NCBI GenBank assembly: GCA_018287875.1
Contig: JAGVVL010000002.1
Coordinates: forward strand, 5,766,001-5,830,000
DNA from: Nigrospora sphaerica
Lineage: Eukaryota > Ascomycota > Sordariomycetes > Amphisphaeriales > Apiosporaceae
DNA length: 64,000 nucleotides
Direction: 5' to 3'
Below, piece after piece: positions 45,501 to 59,781 of this stretch (position 1 is its first letter; each line of letters begins with the position of its first letter). The notes under the pieces were generated by a model. It ran no database searches. It saw nothing but the letters and a program-made list of their open reading frames with translations, and was not told where the DNA came from. A program made the position numbers and the translations under genes.

Positions 45501-48500
45501 TCATCGTTCAGGAAGTCGGCGCGCATCCGGTTCCTGAGCGATTTGGTCATCTGTTTCTCGTTGTCGAAGTTGACAATACTGGCAATGAAGTCGTCCTTCC
45601 GAATGATGGACTGCACGGCTTTCCAGTCTGGCTTGTTGTGTCCAAGCAGGGTGCAGACGGCGATCATGGTGTTTCGGACGGGAACCGGCGGAGAACCCAT
45701 GGAACGCACTTCGGTCAGGTGCTGTCTCTTGATGCTGCTGACACTGGCCTTGGCCTCCTCGACTGCAGGCTCAGCCTTGGCCAAGTCGTTCAGTACGAGC
45801 TCCTTCCGCTCAGCGACTTGCTTCTCCTGGATCTCGAGCGCCGCTTGAATCTCGAGAGACGTGGCTTTACGCTGCTCTGCCTCGCGTTGGTCGGCCACCA
45901 TGCGCTGCAGTTTCTCGTTGGCCTCGGCGTCCTTGGCCTCGAGCTGCTTCTTCTTCTCGGCCAGACTGATACGCAGGTCGCGAACCTTGTCGACAGTGTC
46001 TTTCAGCTTATCAAGTCCGACATTGAGATGGCGCTGTTGTTCTTCGAGATCTTCGCGCTTTTCCGTGTACAACTGGACGTACTGCGCGACAAAGTCGAGG
46101 AAATGCCGCGGCGTCAGGAAGGTGATCTTGCCTTGCTGCTTCTTGAGCTTGGCATTGTAGCGATGAAGCGAATGGTGGATATAGACCATGGAATTGACCA
46201 CAGTGTCTCGGTGCGACGGAGGCAGGCTGAGACCGCGGTAAGCAACGGGAATAGAATCCGACGGAACCCAGTTGGGCTTGTCCAGGTCGACCCTGGTAGT
46301 CAACTCGCTGGCCACCTGGAAAAGGGCCTGGTCGGACCAGTCGCCCATCCAGTTAAGCACACAACGGTTGAACAAGGCGGGACTGGTTGCAGCCTTGGAG
46401 CCCAAACCGCCCTCGGGGGGGTTCATAGTGAAGACCACGTGGAGATTCTTGACGATCTGTCCCGTGAACCACTTGTAAAGTTCCTCTTGGGAGTCGAGGA
46501 GGAGGCCCTGTTTCTGGGCACCCTCCTTGCAGGCCGTCATGAGGGCCGCAAGATCGTCGCCCTCAAACAAACCCGGCACTTCAGCATTGGCAAGAAGCGT
46601 GTTCATTCTCTCCAGGAATCCAGAGTCCAAGACGTTCGCCTCGTCCATGATGAAGCACATCTTCTCACCCTTGCAGCCGCAGCGACGGAGCACCTCTCGG
46701 AGGTCCTCGTCGAAGTCCTCGCCAGAGTACTTGCCATGAACCTTGATCTGGAACACCTTGAGGCCATTCATCCAGGCCACAAACCTGGCGAGCGTGGTTT
46801 TTCCACTGCCACTGACTCCAATGAGGATGAGGTGGCCTTGTGGCTGTCTGAAAACTCGGTCAATGCGCAGGACGTGGTCCAATACATCGTTGAACAAGAT
46901 AAGAGGAACGTCCACTTCTTCCTCGCAGAAGGTCTTGAGGCGTGCTTTGACGAAGTCCCGGAGCTGTTCGCGGTCGACCGGGACGTAGTTCTTGGATAGC
47001 CAGTTGGAGAACAAAATAGGCCCACCAAGCGCCTTTTGTTCGTCGATGGTGGGAAAGAATTCCATTCCGATGCGTTTGACAGATTCTTCGGTCCACTGCC
47101 GCTCATCCTCTGCCACCAGACGATCCTGGAAGAGGCGCAGAGCTTCGTGAGCCCAGATCCGGACCAACCCTTCGGTTGAGAGTGTTTCAAGAGGGCGGAT
47201 GGCTTCGTACACGCCACGCACCCATCTGGTCAATTCACGAGGACTGTAGACATAATGGGGCTGGATCTTGGGCGTGAAGCGCTGTTGCGATTCCAAGTAC
47301 AAGCGCACCATGGCCGAGGTGAGTGCTTCCGAGTATCCACGGAGCGTGGGGATGATCTTGAGGATGGCCGAGTTGAAGGTTCCGTAGATCTGGTTCAGAG
47401 AGAGCTCACCAGGGTAGTCGACCATGATGAGAGGAGCATGCCGAAGGAACCTCGATGCCAGGGGCGTACGGCCGGCATCCGTCGGCGGGTTACAGGCGCC
47501 CACGAACTGAATACGGTCCAACGTCACCCAAGCCTTGTCCGATGTTCGCCAAAAGCCGTTGTGCTCTACCAGTTGACGCAGGAACGAAATAGCTCGTTGC
47601 GTGCCATACTTGTCGGGGGCAGGCAGGTTAATCTCATCGCAAAAAACGACCAGCCACCTGCCGATTTGCGTCGGAGACAACATGACACCGTTAAGAGTCT
47701 TTTTGTACTCGCAATATTGCTCGAAGGTCTTGATGAGAAGGTCAGGGGTAGTGGCACTTGAAAAGTTGAGACCAACGACTTCCATGTTAGGCAACTTGCG
47801 AAGCGCACTGAACAGAGTCATGGTTTTACCGGAACCCGGGGGACCGCAGAGCAGAAGGGGCTTGTGCTCGGCGAGCCAAGAGTAGAGGACATCCTCGTGA
47901 CGAACCGTATCCAGAGTCGGGATAACCACGTCTGTTTGGGTGACAGAGTGGGTGTTGACCTCGATATTCGGAACCGCATTCTGCCACGGAGTCCAGTCGG
48001 CCTGGGGTAACGTGACATCGAAGTCGATGAGTGAGCTGGTTCCGTCCAAGGGCGGGGAACCAAAACTGGCGAGTCCGGCAACCTTGTCTCCAAACGCTTT
48101 CCGGTCATTCAACGGACAGTCACCGGTGAAAGCCCACACCAGGGCCAGCAGGAGCTTTTTGGCCACGAAAGCCTCGATTTGTTCGGGGTCCAAGGGGAAA
48201 TCGATGTGCGAAGCATTGTACTCAATCATGTCCCGAACAGACTTGTTAAGCAGTGAAAAGAGCGTGGTCAACACACGCGCAAGTGTAAACTCCATGATGT
48301 GGTTGTACCCAGCGGCTTCGGTGAGAGCGTCGTGGATGAACCCGTCCGTGGTAAGGAACGCGTGCAACAAATCAGCCACCTGGCTCTGGATCTGGAGCGA
48401 CTTGGTAGGGCTTTGGCCGGCGGCTGCGGTGTCTTCGTCGAGGTCCTCGAAGGCAACGTTTCGAAGCCCGTCCAAGTAGTGCATGACCATCATGTCGGGC

Positions 48501-51500
48501 GTGACGGTATCCTCGCTGAACCAGACCATACCGCAGCGACTCACAGTAGCGAGCGTGGCGTACTTCAGAGTCTCCACCTCGAACATGATGCGGACGTTGG
48601 CCGGGAGGTTGAGGCGTTCACCGTTCGGCAGAGTGAGCAGTTTGTTGTCGTCGAGGACACTGTTCAAGTTTTCGACCCACTCCGGATCGACATCACCATC
48701 AAACACGATCCAGTGGCGTTTCGAATCCTCTCCACGAAGATTGTCCACAATCTTTCGAAGAATGCTCGTGAACAGGCCGTCAGTCCATTCTCGGGTGGTG
48801 GAGTCGAGATTACCATAAAGTGCTTCCTTCGACATGACCTTGGAGTCGATAACGTGGGAAACGCCCTCGACGCTCTCGACTTGCTGCAGGGCATCGAGAA
48901 GCAATCTCCACGCGGCTGATTTACCAGTGCCGGAGTTACCCACCATCATGACACCATGGTGAATCTTCTGGATCTGGTACAGCTGCAGGACCTTGGTCAT
49001 CCAGGTATCGGTGACGACCAAGTGTCGCTCGGCAGCCAGACGACGGATGGTCTCTTCCAGCTGCGTCAGGTTTGCCGGCACATACTCAACACCGGGGAAG
49101 CAGTCCTTTTCGACACTCATCAAAATGTCGACGTCGGTTCTGACCAGTTTGGGGGCAATAGTTTCGCGGATGCTCTGAACGATGATCTCCGGCTCTACGA
49201 CCTCCTCCACCCCGAGGGAGCCGCCACTTTCGACAAGCCGGGCGCGTTTGAGACCACCAGAGCTCACCAACACGCTCTTCAGAGCACGAAGTCCAAAGTC
49301 GTAGTGGGCTTGTTTCGACAGCCTAGCCGCACACTGGTCGAAGAATGGCACTGTTTGTTTCGAGAGTTGTTTGGCTTGGTTGAAGCCCTGGGAGTAGAGC
49401 ATGACTTCAGCGATAAGCTCCTTGTCCGGCTTGGACATGGCCACACTGCGGAACAGCTTCTTCAAGTTATCGGGCAAGTTGGAGCGACCCGCGTATCCAG
49501 GGTTCATGGTGATGAAGATTCCAGTGTTTTCGTTGACGCGGAGCTGGCGCCCGATCAGGTCAATCTGAGCCTTTTCGTCTTCGGCGCCTTGTTTTAGACC
49601 CAGTTGGATGTTCTGGATTTGCTGTGACACGGCTGACAGAATCCTTTCCTCCAGACGGTTGAACTCGTCGAAGCAGCCCCAGGCGCCGACTTGGCAGATA
49701 CCAAGGAAGATGCGACCCATGGCTTGGAAATCAAATGTGTCGTCACAGCAGAATACCAGTGTGAACCGGCCCAGCTCCACACCGAGAGCTTTGACAGACT
49801 CGGTTTTGCCAGTACCGGCAGGGCCGTAGGGCGAGCCACCCAGTTTCTGGCAAAGGGCCTGCGTAAGAGTCAGGAAGCACCGGTCCGTAAGAGGCGTGCG
49901 GACAAGACGGTCGGGGACACCGAGGTACTCGAAGCCGTAGTTCAGGTTGGCGTTGGCCATTTTAATGATGAGGCGCGATAGGAAATCACCCTCAGGGACA
50001 TAGACGTATCGCATTTGCAGGAGCCACAGGTAGTGAGTTGTCGAATTGGCACCAGCCTGGACAAGCTTCTCGATTACGTCGCGCTGGTGGACGCACTCGG
50101 TAATCAAAGCCTCGCACTTCTTCCTCTGGATGACTTCGAGATCACCCAGTACGGTTTCGGCAAGGAGACGCAGCACCTGGACCTCGCGCTCAAAGAGTGC
50201 CTGGAGAGTCGCGCCGCCCTCGGATAGGGACTTGTCGACAGCAGTTGTCCACGTCGCCTGCGTGGCAAGAACGACAATTTGACTGGGGTATGTCTCCATG
50301 AAAGAGTTCAAAGCGGCTTGGTCAACGTCGGCCGACTCGAAAATGGGGGTGTACGCCTCGATGGCTTCGGCCAGAAGCTCCGCCAGAGTAGCTCTCATGC
50401 CGTTCTCAAGCAATGCCAGCCAGTCGTTGATTTTGGGTACCTTGGCGAGCGAGATCTCTTTCTTAAGCCGCACAACCTCGTGTTCTTTAGATGTGAAACC
50501 CGAGATCACAGTTTCCTCGTCCATGACAAGGCCGTTTAGACCGGCAAACATCTTCTTGAAATGCTTCGCGATGCGCATAGTGTCGTTGCTATTGCCGATC
50601 ATTTCCAGCAAGTCTTCGTCACCAACGAAGTAGAATCGCGGGAAGGAGACGCGCTCCTTTTCGAGATACTCGCCCAAAGCCTTCTGGATCTTGTTGAGCA
50701 ATTCGGCGAGCCGCTCAAGGGATTTTTGGACACCCGCGATGCCAAGAACGTCCATAATCATGGGTTGTTTGTAGACTTTCTTCATGACGGCCATGAATTC
50801 GCTGTTGATGTTCTGGAAGCGGGATGACTCGATAGGCAGCAGGTGTTTGATGTCGGCGTTGCCAGTGAAGACACCCTCGAGGTAAACCCATTGTCTTTGC
50901 ACGTCAATCCAGACATCAAAAAGGACGTGGACACGATTGAGCTTGTCTTCCCACGAGGATGCTTCCTCCTCGAACTCCTTGTAATAGGGAGAATGTTTCA
51001 TCGCCTGCAGAGAGTTCAGGTTCTCGCTGCACTTGGCGAATAGGTCATCCCAACCCCGAATGAGTCGGCACTTGTTCTGGTAAGGAACAAGCTCCAGGGC
51101 GTAGTTGCCCCAGGTGTCTTTCACCTGCTTCAGGAACTCCTCCAGAGCCATCTCGCCGGAAGCTTGGGTGATGATGTCTCTAACAATGCTTTCGGTAGCC
51201 ACCAGATTGAGATCCCAGACATCGCCGAGGGTCATAGATATCGGCGAGTATCGCCGACCAGGTTTGATTTCCTTCCATATCTTGACCCAGTGGCGGTCTC
51301 GGATGGCCTCCGACTTCAGATCACTAAGCGTAGTGTTGACCTTTAGGAGCTGGCGGAGGATGTTTTGAATGTGCTCGAAGGCGGCGTATTGTCGCATCCT
51401 ACTCGGCATTTCCTTCGTCATTTTGATCAAGCCATCAATGGAGGCGCGAATTTTCCGTGGCTGAACGCTACTCCAGAGAGTCTCGCGCAGCTCGTTCAAA

Positions 51501-54500
51501 CTCTTCCAAATGGTTGACAGGCTCGCCCATACCGACTTGAAGTCCTGTACCTCTTCCAGAATGATGGAGAGAGACGATTCAGGGCTTGCGGGGAGGTCAA
51601 GGGCTTCCTTGGCCTTAGATACCATCTCCGACTCTTCCTGGAGCTTGTTGATGCGCGATTCAAAGGAGCTGAGCGTCTCAGAGGCAGCCTCCGGCGCGAT
51701 AGTCCCGGATACTGGCTTTTCCTCGTTCCACTGCAGGGCAATCTCACCAATCTTATCCATCACTACTTTGTCCTCGGCGACAATCTTGGCCTTGAGGGCA
51801 TCGGTTTGGTCCTGTACGACCTTGGCTTTCCTAGTAAGAAGCTCGTTCAGGGCTTCCCACTGAGAGTCCACCTGCTGGACGTCCAGCCAGTCGTTGGGGA
51901 ACTGGTACCGATTGCGAGTGAGCGTCGACTGTCCCTGGCGGAATGTTTCGACCTCGGGGGCCCACGCCTTGACGTTGCGCTTGCAGGCCTGGACGATGGT
52001 GATGAACTGAACGGCTTGGGCGGTGGACGTCGCTTCGAGGCTCTGCGTCTCGAGGTCCTTTCGAGCCCTTTCGATCTCGGCATGAACCTCCCTCATACGA
52101 GAGCCGAGGCGGCTGCCGAACTTGACGAGGATCTCGTGCTGCCATTGGTCGTACTTGGAGTTTACCTTGGCCTGAACTTGCTCATAGTCGATGGTAATAC
52201 GGCCAAACGAGCGGCTGACTTCGGTGGTGTCAAAAGTAGCACGCGTCTTGCGAATCTCTTGGAGCAGCTGAAGCCATTTGGAGAGCTGATCACCCAGGAG
52301 CTCATACACCTGTTCCGACTGCAGATCCCATAGGGACTGGAACTGCAGCCACTTGTCCACGTATTCGCCAATCTGGGAGAGCTTCTTCTCGACAGACGTG
52401 TAGACAGTAGAGAGGATGTCGGTGCAGTCGCTCGGAAGCTCAGTGAAGCGGGCTTCCTCTTGAGCCGCGGTGCTCAGACTGAGGCTCATTTGGTATCTTG
52501 AGGCCTTGATCTTCGGGAGGTTACAGATGATGCCTAGCCAATCATGCAGCTGGGAAAACCAACTGGCCCTCGCGTACTCCAGTGGCGGATCCAAGTAGAT
52601 GACTTGGTTTCGCATGGTGATTTCGTGCACAAGCTGCTTCATGACCGGGGTGTCTGATTTCACAGGCTCACCCGACAGGGCCAGCGGCCTGCGCCGGACC
52701 AAGTCGTTTTCGCCGGTATCCTCGTCCTCGAAAGCCTCGATCCAAGCCGCAACGGCGTGTTGAAGACGCGTGGAGAAGGTCTTCTTGATGCGTTCATTCA
52801 TCTTCTCCACCCAGAAGCCGAGGTTGACGTATTGCTCCAAATTTAGCTGGTCAACGGCAGCTTGGATTGTCTGCAGGCGCGATTCGAATTCAGAGGCTTC
52901 GTACGGACAGGTTGTCAGCTCCTGAAGGGCCTTTTGGATGTTGGCGTGAATGGTAGCGAGTGTGATAGTCTTGGACTGGAGGAGGGAAGTGGCCGTAGCG
53001 AAATCACGAACAAAAATGACATGCTTGCTGCCAGCACTGTTCCTGCCCATGGCATCCATACTGCCGTTGGGAAGCATCGGCTTCTGATGCACCTCCCACG
53101 TATCGAGGAACGTCTCCCATTTTAGGGGGACGCCCTTGCCAACCAATGCTTGGACTTCGTTCTGATACCCGCTGAGGAGGATGGAGACCTCGGACATTTC
53201 GGATATCTGCCGGGTTATTTGCGTAAACGTACGCACGCTCTCCATTAGACTGACGGCGTAGGGATAGACACGCTTGGCATCCTTTGCAGTGTTATGCACA
53301 GAGTGAGGAACCTGGAAGTTCTGCCATCCCAAGTTGCGAGTCTCCTTAAAGAGCGTAATGATTTGGGCATCAAAGTTGACCACCAGGACCAACGCGTTGT
53401 TGGCGGACCTGACCTTTTCGATGTTGAAAAGACGGCCGGAAATGCTGATTTGCTTCCTCTGGACGTCGTCCAGCCAGGCCTTGTAGATGGCCTGGGTGTT
53501 GAGCTTCTTCCGGAAGAGATCGCTCTCTGTCTGCAGTTTCTGACCTTCAGCGTGCAGAGTCCAGTCCGAGCCGAGGATATCCTCCACCTTCTTCATGTAA
53601 CCATCGAGTTGGCGCTCAATCTGGCGCGCCCAGATGATGGCACCAGAGACGGGAGGGAGGTCATGAAGCTGAGCCATAGCGTGGGCCTCGGAATGACCGT
53701 ACTGCTGCTTGAAGCGTTCATGGAGCGCCGAGATGGCCTGTTTGACATTGTCGATCAATTGATTCTGGTACTCGGCAATGGCTCCACGGATCTTGGGTCG
53801 GACAAAGAGGGCGTTGAACTGGGAAAAGACACGGAACATCTCATTGGCATTCTTGGCCGTAGCCAGACGGTCTCGCAAACGGGCAATGATGGAGTTTTCA
53901 ACGCGAGTCGTCCGCTCGTTGTACGTGTTCTCGGCCTTGACCCATCGCTGGGTGCCTTCTTCGGAGACATCGAGCAGGTCGACGTTCTTGAGTGCGTCCC
54001 AGGCCTGCTCAACCTCGGCAACCGCGTCCACATCGCCCATCTCCTCGACGAAGGGGGCGGCACTGGCAGCAGTATCCCCTCCAAGGCCGTTTACAGTGGC
54101 CTTGGGACCGAGGACAATGACAATGGTCCGCTGTAGTTGCTCATGGTTGTCTCGAAAGTTGTCAATGTACTTTAGACGGGCCTGCAGCTCGCTGTGCTGG
54201 GGGTTGATCTTGATCGGAATAAACTTTTCCTGTCTCCTGCGCGTCGTCTCACGAGCTATGTTGGTAAACTCTTTGATTTGCGCGTCCCATCCCTTAAAGA
54301 TGTCGTCGGCGGTTTTCATGAGCGCCTTGAAGTCCTTGTACTCGAGGTCAACCAGTTCAGAGCCAGGGAGCAAGCGATGCATGGCGTCTTTCAGGTCAGC
54401 CGAAATGGCTTCCACTAGGTCGAGGGTTCGCTTGATAGGGTAGTTGCTGAACCTCATCTTCTTGTTCATGTGGCCAAAGATCTGGGTGACGGCCTCATCC

Positions 54501-55657
54501 ACCTTGGGCAAGGACGTGGCCGAGAGCAGCTCGTCAAGGGGGAAATCCCGCATGAGCTGGTTGTACTTCTGCACCGTTTCCATGGCCTCCTTGAGGCCGG
54601 TATCCGCCGTGAAACTAACGGTGGCCTGGAAACGTTTTGCATGCTTGAGAATCTCCAGCGTCAGGGTGACGCCCTCGCTCCGCAGCTGGGCCTCTATGCC
54701 CTCCAGCGCGGACTCCATGGACAACCAGAAGTTGATCTCCTGGGTTGCCGTGCGGGTGACGGGGTCCCTTGTGAGCTTGGTAATGGCCTGTATGGCCTTA
54801 ATCCAACCGTTGACCGTCGACTGCAGGTTGTTCATGAAGGAACTGTCGGAGAGGAGGGCCGAGGGTATCAGATCGGTGGAGGCGCGAATGCCCCTCGCCG
54901 CCGCCTCATCGAGGGCGGATTGAACGACGGGGTGAAAGGGCAGGGAGAGCTCGGGTATCTCGACATTTTGCTGGAGGTGCAGAAGACTGAGCTCGAGCTC
55001 CGTCATGCGTTTCTTGGTAACAGGAATGCCCGTCTTCGCGTCGACGTCGGCGCGGCCTCTGGCACCGTTGAGGGCCTGCGAAGACTTGGTGCTGGCATCG
55101 AAGTAGGGCGCCAGCGCATTGTGAAGAATGGTGTGGAGAATTTCGAACGGGGAGGCGGAGGGTCCCTGTTCAGCGACGACATTATTAAGAGAAGCAGCAC
55201 CAGGCAAGGTCTGAATCTGAATCTGCGTCGTCAGAGGCAGGGCGGGGTCGATGGCTTGCGGCCTTTTCAGGAGCGCAAGGTAGGCGACGATGGTGGGCGA
55301 GGACGATATCTCGGACGTGATGGTGTATGTGTACGAGGTGGCCACCGCGCGGTCGACAGAGTCGCCATCGGCCACAATGTCGGACGTGGTCAGGATTTCT
55401 TTCTGGATGTAGAGCACGACCTGCGAGTCGTTGGCGAAGCGCGTGCAACGCTGGAGGGTGTCGGCGTAGTGCGACGGTGAGAGCAGGTTTCCCTCTTGCT
55501 CCAGGTCGCCACGCGCCGCACCCAGGGCGATGGACACAACGGCCGCCAGATGTTCGACCACGCGAGTCGGGTCGATGGCGGTGAAGGGGGACGAGGTCGA
55601 GACGCCGTTGGCGACAGAGTCCTGCGGCGTCAACGGGGAGGCCACAGGATCCATCAT
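42527..55657 (-). CDS. nudA: cytoplasmic dynein 1 heavy chain
   Basis: The minus-end microtubule motor that moves nuclei, endosomes and the spindle in hyphae. The frame is open for 4376 codons, but 42974-43045 is best read as a 72-bp intron that happens to be in frame (GTAAGT..CTCAG). Removing it restores FNDADYQCSAF and gives 4352 aa in two exons. The N-terminal 1350 residues form the tail that binds intermediate chains. P-loops are seen for AAA1 (GPAGTGKT, about residue 1945), AAA2 (GNSGTGKS, about 2237), AAA3 (GPPGSGKT, about 2602) and AAA4 (GVSGSGKT, about 2946). The coiled stalk and microtubule-binding tip fall near 3270-3450, and AAA5-AAA6 plus the C-terminal domain follow. Two ATGs stand in tandem at the start; the first has G at -3. 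Confidence 0.97.
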   Translation of the reverse strand: MMDPVASPLTPQDSVANGVSTSSPFTAIDPTRVVEHLAAVVSIALGAARGDLEQEGNLLSPSHYADTLQRCTRFANDSQVVLYIQKEILTTSDIVADGDSVDRAVATSYTYTITSEISSSPTIVAYLALLKRPQAIDPALPLTTQIQIQTLPGAASLNNVVAEQGPSASPFEILHTILHNALAPYFDASTKSSQALNGARGRADVDAKTGIPVTKKRMTELELSLLHLQQNVEIPELSLPFHPVVQSALDEAAARGIRASTDLIPSALLSDSSFMNNLQSTVNGWIKAIQAITKLTRDPVTRTATQEINFWLSMESALEGIEAQLRSEGVTLTLEILKHAKRFQATVSFTADTGLKEAMETVQKYNQLMRDFPLDELLSATSLPKVDEAVTQIFGHMNKKMRFSNYPIKRTLDLVEAISADLKDAMHRLLPGSELVDLEYKDFKALMKTADDIFKGWDAQIKEFTNIARETTRRRQEKFIPIKINPQHSELQARLKYIDNFRDNHEQLQRTIVIVLGPKATVNGLGGDTAASAAPFVEEMGDVDAVAEVEQAWDALKNVDLLDVSEEGTQRWVKAENTYNERTTRVENSIIARLRDRLATAKNANEMFRVFSQFNALFVRPKIRGAIAEYQNQLIDNVKQAISALHERFKQQYGHSEAHAMAQLHDLPPVSGAIIWARQIERQLDGYMKKVEDILGSDWTLHAEGQKLQTESDLFRKKLNTQAIYKAWLDDVQRKQISISGRLFNIEKVRSANNALVLVVNFDAQIITLFKETRNLGWQNFQVPHSVHNTAKDAKRVYPYAVSLMESVRTFTQITRQISEMSEVSILLSGYQNEVQALVGKGVPLKWETFLDTWEVHQKPMLPNGSMDAMGRNSAGSKHVIFVRDFATATSLLQSKTITLATIHANIQKALQELTTCPYEASEFESRLQTIQAAVDQLNLEQYVNLGFWVEKMNERIKKTFSTRLQHAVAAWIEAFEDEDTGENDLVRRRPLALSGEPVKSDTPVMKQLVHEITMRNQVIYLDPPLEYARASWFSQLHDWLGIICNLPKIKASRYQMSLSLSTAAQEEARFTELPSDCTDILSTVYTSVEKKLSQIGEYVDKWLQFQSLWDLQSEQVYELLGDQLSKWLQLLQEIRKTRATFDTTEVSRSFGRITIDYEQVQAKVNSKYDQWQHEILVKFGSRLGSRMREVHAEIERARKDLETQSLEATSTAQAVQFITIVQACKRNVKAWAPEVETFRQGQSTLTRNRYQFPNDWLDVQQVDSQWEALNELLTRKAKVVQDQTDALKAKIVAEDKVVMDKIGEIALQWNEEKPVSGTIAPEAASETLSSFESRINKLQEESEMVSKAKEALDLPASPESSLSIILEEVQDFKSVWASLSTIWKSLNELRETLWSSVQPRKIRASIDGLIKMTKEMPSRMRQYAAFEHIQNILRQLLKVNTTLSDLKSEAIRDRHWVKIWKEIKPGRRYSPISMTLGDVWDLNLVATESIVRDIITQASGEMALEEFLKQVKDTWGNYALELVPYQNKCRLIRGWDDLFAKCSENLNSLQAMKHSPYYKEFEEEASSWEDKLNRVHVLFDVWIDVQRQWVYLEGVFTGNADIKHLLPIESSRFQNINSEFMAVMKKVYKQPMIMDVLGIAGVQKSLERLAELLNKIQKALGEYLEKERVSFPRFYFVGDEDLLEMIGNSNDTMRIAKHFKKMFAGLNGLVMDEETVISGFTSKEHEVVRLKKEISLAKVPKINDWLALLENGMRATLAELLAEAIEAYTPIFESADVDQAALNSFMETYPSQIVVLATQATWTTAVDKSLSEGGATLQALFEREVQVLRLLAETVLGDLEVIQRKKCEALITECVHQRDVIEKLVQAGANSTTHYLWLLQMRYVYVPEGDFLSRLIIKMANANLNYGFEYLGVPDRLVRTPLTDRCFLTLTQALCQKLGGSPYGPAGTGKTESVKALGVELGRFTLVFCCDDTFDFQAMGRIFLGICQVGAWGCFDEFNRLEERILSAVSQQIQNIQLGLKQGAEDEKAQIDLIGRQLRVNENTGIFITMNPGYAGRSNLPDNLKKLFRSVAMSKPDKELIAEVMLYSQGFNQAKQLSKQTVPFFDQCAARLSKQAHYDFGLRALKSVLVSSGGLKRARLVESGGSLGVEEVVEPEIIVQSIRETIAPKLVRTDVDILMSVEKDCFPGVEYVPANLTQLEETIRRLAAERHLVVTDTWMTKVLQLYQIQKIHHGVMMVGNSGTGKSAAWRLLLDALQQVESVEGVSHVIDSKVMSKEALYGNLDSTTREWTDGLFTSILRKIVDNLRGEDSKRHWIVFDGDVDPEWVENLNSVLDDNKLLTLPNGERLNLPANVRIMFEVETLKYATLATVSRCGMVWFSEDTVTPDMMVMHYLDGLRNVAFEDLDEDTAAAGQSPTKSLQIQSQVADLLHAFLTTDGFIHDALTEAAGYNHIMEFTLARVLTTLFSLLNKSVRDMIEYNASHIDFPLDPEQIEAFVAKKLLLALVWAFTGDCPLNDRKAFGDKVAGLASFGSPPLDGTSSLIDFDVTLPQADWTPWQNAVPNIEVNTHSVTQTDVVIPTLDTVRHEDVLYSWLAEHKPLLLCGPPGSGKTMTLFSALRKLPNMEVVGLNFSSATTPDLLIKTFEQYCEYKKTLNGVMLSPTQIGRWLVVFCDEINLPAPDKYGTQRAISFLRQLVEHNGFWRTSDKAWVTLDRIQFVGACNPPTDAGRTPLASRFLRHAPLIMVDYPGELSLNQIYGTFNSAILKIIPTLRGYSEALTSAMVRLYLESQQRFTPKIQPHYVYSPRELTRWVRGVYEAIRPLETLSTEGLVRIWAHEALRLFQDRLVAEDERQWTEESVKRIGMEFFPTIDEQKALGGPILFSNWLSKNYVPVDREQLRDFVKARLKTFCEEEVDVPLILFNDVLDHVLRIDRVFRQPQGHLILIGVSGSGKTTLARFVAWMNGLKVFQIKVHGKYSGEDFDEDLREVLRRCGCKGEKMCFIMDEANVLDSGFLERMNTLLANAEVPGLFEGDDLAALMTACKEGAQKQGLLLDSQEELYKWFTGQIVKNLHVVFTMNPPEGGLGSKAATSPALFNRCVLNWMGDWSDQALFQVASELTTRVDLDKPNWVPSDSIPVAYRGLSLPPSHRDTVVNSMVYIHHSLHRYNAKLKKQQGKITFLTPRHFLDFVAQYVQLYTEKREDLEEQQRHLNVGLDKLKDTVDKVRDLRISLAEKKKQLEAKDAEANEKLQRMVADQREAEQRKATSLEIQAALEIQEKQVAERKELVLNDLAKAEPAVEEAKASVSSIKRQHLTEVRSMGSPPVPVRNTMIAVCTLLGHNKPDWKAVQSIIRKDDFIASIVNFDNEKQMTKSLRNRMRADFLNDDQFNFEVVNRASKACGPLVQWVTAQVNYSEILDRVGPMRDEVMQLEDQALQTKAEAQAVENTITALEDSIKAYKTEYASLISQTQEIKSEMSRVQFKVDRSVRLLDSLSSERTRWEEGSKSFETQISTLVGDVLTAAAFLAYSGLYDQTFRKSMMDDWLHQLSLSGIQFKQHNPVTEYLSTADERLSWQENSLPVDDLCTENAIILKRFNRYPLIIDPSGRVIEFLQKECKDRRLTVTSFLDDSFTKQLESSLRFGNPILIQDAEHLDPILNHVLNKEYQKTGGRVLIQLGKQQIDFSPAFKIYLSTRDPSAMFPPDICSRTTFVNFTVTQSSLQTQSLNDVLKSERPDVDERRSNLIKLQGEFKVHLRQLEKRLLQALNESRGNILDDDNVIETLETLKTEAGEITAKMSNTEGVMAEVEEITLQYNIIARSCSAIFAVFEQLHYINHFYQFSLQYFLDIFHSVLHNNKNLANEGNHHTRRDIIIKDLFVTAFKRTALGLVQKDRITLAMLLAQASPYKMDKSLIDVILDERIEGKDLSTETAAKEEVFARASRLGALKDKLEQVPAEAWDKFLTEELAENFVPQIWEDGTEPHDQSLLSMLLVKLFRLDRFVPIAERFVASVFGDDLYDIVEDLKATTDHVSPTCPIALVSSPGFDASYKVDNLVEQSRVRCTNIAMGSNEGVASADKAISNAAQVGNWVLIKNVHLAPTWLQSLEKRMESLNPHSNFRLFLSMEPSPKIPVNLLRASRVLMYEQPAGVRANMKDSMNSLSTRASKPPVERTRLYLLLSFLHAVIQERLRYAPNLGWKGFWEFNDADVSFPLCAPGPFDCTAWLTLPPPPQYQCSAFVVDTWVEFVAQNRTNIAPQNIPWDMIRYLVRETYGGKIDDEGDFGQLTELVNSFLQPAAFDIGHKIVPSTEQDGGLEMPGGTSLQEFMSWIHKLPEREPPTYLGLPANAEKLLLVGLGRNLIGDLRKVGELLDEGEQLMGDA

Positions 55658-57858
55658 GGCGGCGGCGGCTGCTCGTTGAAAAAACGGATCGAGGTTTACA
55701 GTTTCGCGGATCGTGGCATCGGCGGCAAGTCGTCCTTGTGAACTGGCGGGAGGGGTGTGTGGTATGGGACGGGCAAGGCCGGGAAACTGGAGCCAGATCA
55801 GAGGCCGGAGGGGAAGGACGAGAACGGCGACCCGATGGAGCTACTGTACCCAAACAAAAGGGGCACGGGGGTCCGAAACGACCGGCAACCGGAAGACTGT
55901 GTAAGGAACGTGGGGTCCGATGTGACACGGTCGGCCGGTCTGACGGGACGTGTCGTCGTCGCCGTTGTTCTCACTATCGTCGTCTGCGTATCGCTCGTAG
56001 CTGGAGTCTCGGTTGGGGACGTGGAGGGGGGAAACGGAGGCCGCGTGCGTTAGGTACTTCTTAGGTTGTTACGATCCCAGACTTTTTCGTCGCAAGGTCA
56101 TGCAGGCATGGATTGTGCCTACATGTAACCTCCTAGCGGGAGCGTCGCGCCAAGTGGCTACATGTAGGCGGCTATCAAAAACGCGCGACCAACAAAAAGA
56201 CGCCATAATGCACCATCCCACCCACCTCCTCGATGCGTGCCACCCACCACGAGCCACCCCGTTTGCCCGTCCCATCCCATCCCGTCCTGCCCGTGCAACC
56301 CGTCCCATGCCATCCATGCGCCCGCCCGCGTTGTCGCGGGGCAGGGCCTGTTTCCCACTCCTTACCGCCAGTGCCCTAGCTCCCCTGGCTGGGGGGTGGT
56401 TTGGCCCGTAGCAGAGTGTACGCGTCTCGGGACATAATGCGTGCGTGCTACAATGTACATTCCTGGCCTGCGTCGGCTGTTCAGTGCTGTCTTCACACGC
56501 CGCTTGTGATTTGCAGCATCTAAGTACTTACATACCTACTTAAAGGTACTGAGGTACTTCCTAACTTAACCGTGCCACTTAATCCGGACATCACGGGAGA
56601 AACTAGAGTATGGCACACGCTGAAGAGCGTTCTGGTTCTGACGGGTTTAAACTGCTTCAGCGTAGCAATAGTACCGTGAGTACTTTCAAGCGGCAGGAAT
56701 CGTTCACACTCTGTGTACATGTAAGTATTAGATGGAAGTAGGGAATACCCTTTGGTTCTGGGTATGGGGTCAGATTATCTGGGATGCTGGCCTCCACGTA
56801 CAGAATGTCGCGGTACCGCGGACTAACAGTTACTGCGCCCATCGCTGGCACTTCGAAGGTACCTACACCGCAAGTATCTACCGACCATAGGGCCACTCAT
56901 CGGGGGTTTTTGCTCGGAGCCGGGACCCCTGACAGCTGGAGGTCCGCTATGGATGCGCGCATACACGCGGGTGTGGGCCCCTGGAGTGCTATCCCTGCTC
57001 GCCCGCCCGCCTGGACGGGTACCTAGCTCAAAACGTGGAATTCATTCGGTCACACACACCACCGTTGCTATACAACTCTCACACCACCAAGCGCCGAGTC
57101 CGCTCCTCATGGATTCCGAAACCCGGATAATCCAACCCCTATAGCTCTTCCATTACAACTGCTTTGTCGAGCATCGTCCCACACGTGCGCTTGCCCTCGT
57201 GAGCCCCATCGTTCCCTACAGCCCAAGCACGGGAAGGCCGTTAGCCACCCAGTATACAAGGTCAGGACACGTTCTAAGCAATCAGCGTTGAACCCCTGCT
57301 CATCAACACACACCCGTGAATAACCCAGCCCGGGCAGCTTGGCAGGCATATTCCCGCTTGTGCCATGTTGTTTTCTCTGGTTTCCAGGCTGCATACTTTG
57401 GCGCAAGATGCAAGCGCTTTCACCGGTACCCATAGGCCGAAAGCAACACATGTCTTTCAATTCGAGTCCCGCCGGATGAGGCACGGCCAACCAGCCATCG
57501 TCACGACAAGATTACGCACCTTTCTCAAGCTCGCCCACCATGGCCTGCGCCATCCACACGTAGAGTTGCGTCCAGCTTCGTCCGGATGCGAGTCCAGTCC
57601 ATCGTCTCTTCGAATCCGTCGCTGCCAACCGCGTCTTTAGCGTAACCATGATGCATTGAAGCAAATCAACGCCGTGCCGAATGCGCCCCAAGCCATAGAC
57701 CGTCTCTCGTAAACCCGTAATCCATACGCCTGTAGTCATGATACACCAATGCCTGCCCTCCCTGCCTGTAACCAACAAACAGATGACGGTTGGGCTACCC
57801 CTTTCGTAACACCCCCTTCATGCGTTCTGGCATGCGCCACATGCACTGCTGGTGGCCC
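55658..57858. other. 2.2 kb intergenic region, dynein 5' flank and Gln-rich gene 3' flank
   Basis: No gene seen. It contains a TAGGTACTTCTTAGG motif near 56051, a CCCATC-rich stretch at 56211-56336, and a dense TACTTACATACCTACTT-type cluster at 56520-56567. Confidence 0.5.
56211..56336 (+). repeat. degenerate CCCATCC/CCCGTCC repeat tract
   Basis: About 125 bases made of loosely repeated CCCATCC, CCCGTCC and CCACC units. Related CCATCC units occur at 60718-60740 and 61114-61161. Simple-sequence drift explains it adequately. Confidence 0.6.
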
Positions 57859-59545
57859 TTAGCTGCTGGAGCCCCCGGTCCCTGCGTTTTCGTCGCCGGT
57901 GTCGGCCAGTTTCTCTCGCTGTAACATGACCCGTTGGTTGCAAATGTCGATGAACATTTCGAATTTCTCGATCATCTTGTCCTTCTCTCGAAGCTTCTCT
58001 TTAAGATCCTCGACTTCCTTCTTGCTGTCTTCCAAGTCGTCCTTCGTCTTTTGGAGTTCGCGCCGCAGGTCAGAACGGATGCGTTCCTCGGCCGTTGGGG
58101 GCGGCTTGTTGTAGATGGTGGACCGGGCTTCGGCGATACCTGCCTCAACCTTTTGAGGATTGCGGTTGATGGCGGCGCGGGCATTGTAAATGTCGCGCGG
58201 TAGCAGGGGAACGTGCGGATGCTGCTGCTGCAGAATCTCCAGCGTCTGGCTCACCCCAACGCCTGCGTCGGTCAGCAAGGCCTCCGCACCATGAGCTTCT
58301 TGCAACTCACCAGAATCCTTGAGCTCTTTCACCGCGGCTACCATCTTACTGTCCAGCTTCCTCGCGGCAGGGTGCAGGAGCGGGCTCTCGCTAGGGCCAT
58401 GGTTGTGCTGAAGATGCCCTTGGTCCGGACGGTAGCGAATAGTCCACTGGGTCCGCTGTTCGATGGCGAAGAAGCCGAACTGGCAGTTGCATTTCCGCGA
58501 CGACGTTTTCCTCTTTCTCTGCTCTGGGCTTACACGACTGGGCGGCTTGCCCGCTCGGTCGCAAACAAACAAAACTTTCTTCAAGCCCGGCACTGTTCTC
58601 TTAGATCTGCCGATCACGACGGCATAGCCCACCGATGTGCAGTATTCCAGCACGTGCCGGTGGACCGCCTCCAGGGTGGCGAAACTTCCTCCCTCGGGTG
58701 GTGCCGACATCATGTTCCCCATGGGCAACCGGGGAACAAAGGGGGTTCCCTCCACGACCTTTGGCGATAAGTGACTGTCGCCGTCTCCTAGCTCTTCCTG
58801 ACTGTCCATGTCCATATCGTCGTCGTTGTGCGAGTCTGGCGGCGGGACCACAGGCTCCGGCTTGGGGAGAACGGCCTGGCTGGGGGGCTGGGGTGTCGAC
58901 TGGGGCTGTAAAATGGAAGGCTGCTGGTGAACTTGTGGCGGAAGCCCTTGCTGAGGCTGGGCGTGTGCCGGCTGGGGCGCCTGCTGGTGGGTTTGGGTAT
59001 GAGCTTGGGGATGCGTTTGCTGGTGGGCCGGATGCGTCTGGTGCCCCTGATGCGACGGCTGGTGATTCTGCGCATGGGTTGTCGGGACAGCTTGCGGGTG
59101 TGATTGTGCGTGAGCCGGCGGGAGTGGATGAGAATGCGGGTGTGGCGGCGTATGGGACATCAAGTTGCTGTCGTTCGGCGGGTGTACCGGATGCGGCTGC
59201 TGAACCTGCGGCACCGAGGGGGCTTGTTGGACTTGGGGGACCTGCTGGACTTGCTGGACAGGTTGCTGTTGTTGGAGCGCTTGTTGCTGCTGCAGTGGCT
59301 GATGGCTCGGGTGAGGCTGGTGGTGGCCGGGATGCGCTGGGTGTGCTGGGTGCGCCTGGTGCGCAACTGAATGCGCTGTCGGATGTGTTGCCTGGTGCGC
59401 CTGCCGTGTCGGGTGAGGCTGTTGTAGAGGCTGAACCTGCTGCACAGGCTGAACCGGTTGGACGGACTGCGGTACCTGCTGCGAAACTTGCGGTGGCATG
59501 GGAGGCTGGTTCATAGCCTGCTGAAGATAAGCCATTTGTCCAGAT

Positions 59546-59583
<38 letters not shown>

Positions 59584-59749
59584 CTGCTTCTGCTCCTGCT
59601 GCTGCTGGGCCTGCTGGGCCTGTTGGGCCTGTTGGACCTGCTGGGCCTGTTGGGCTTGCTGTGCCGCTTGCTGGGCCTGTTGATGCTGCTGCTGTTGATG
59701 CTGTTGATGCTGCTGCTGCTGCTGTTGATGCTGTTGCTGTTGCTGCTGT

Positions 59750-59781
<32 letters not shown>

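Noticed and set aside
42968..46999. Long plus-strand open frames of 681 and 583 codons opposite the dynein gene
   Set aside because: They are antisense to conserved dynein sequence and have no domain character. High GC at third codon positions leaves the opposite frame stop-poor.
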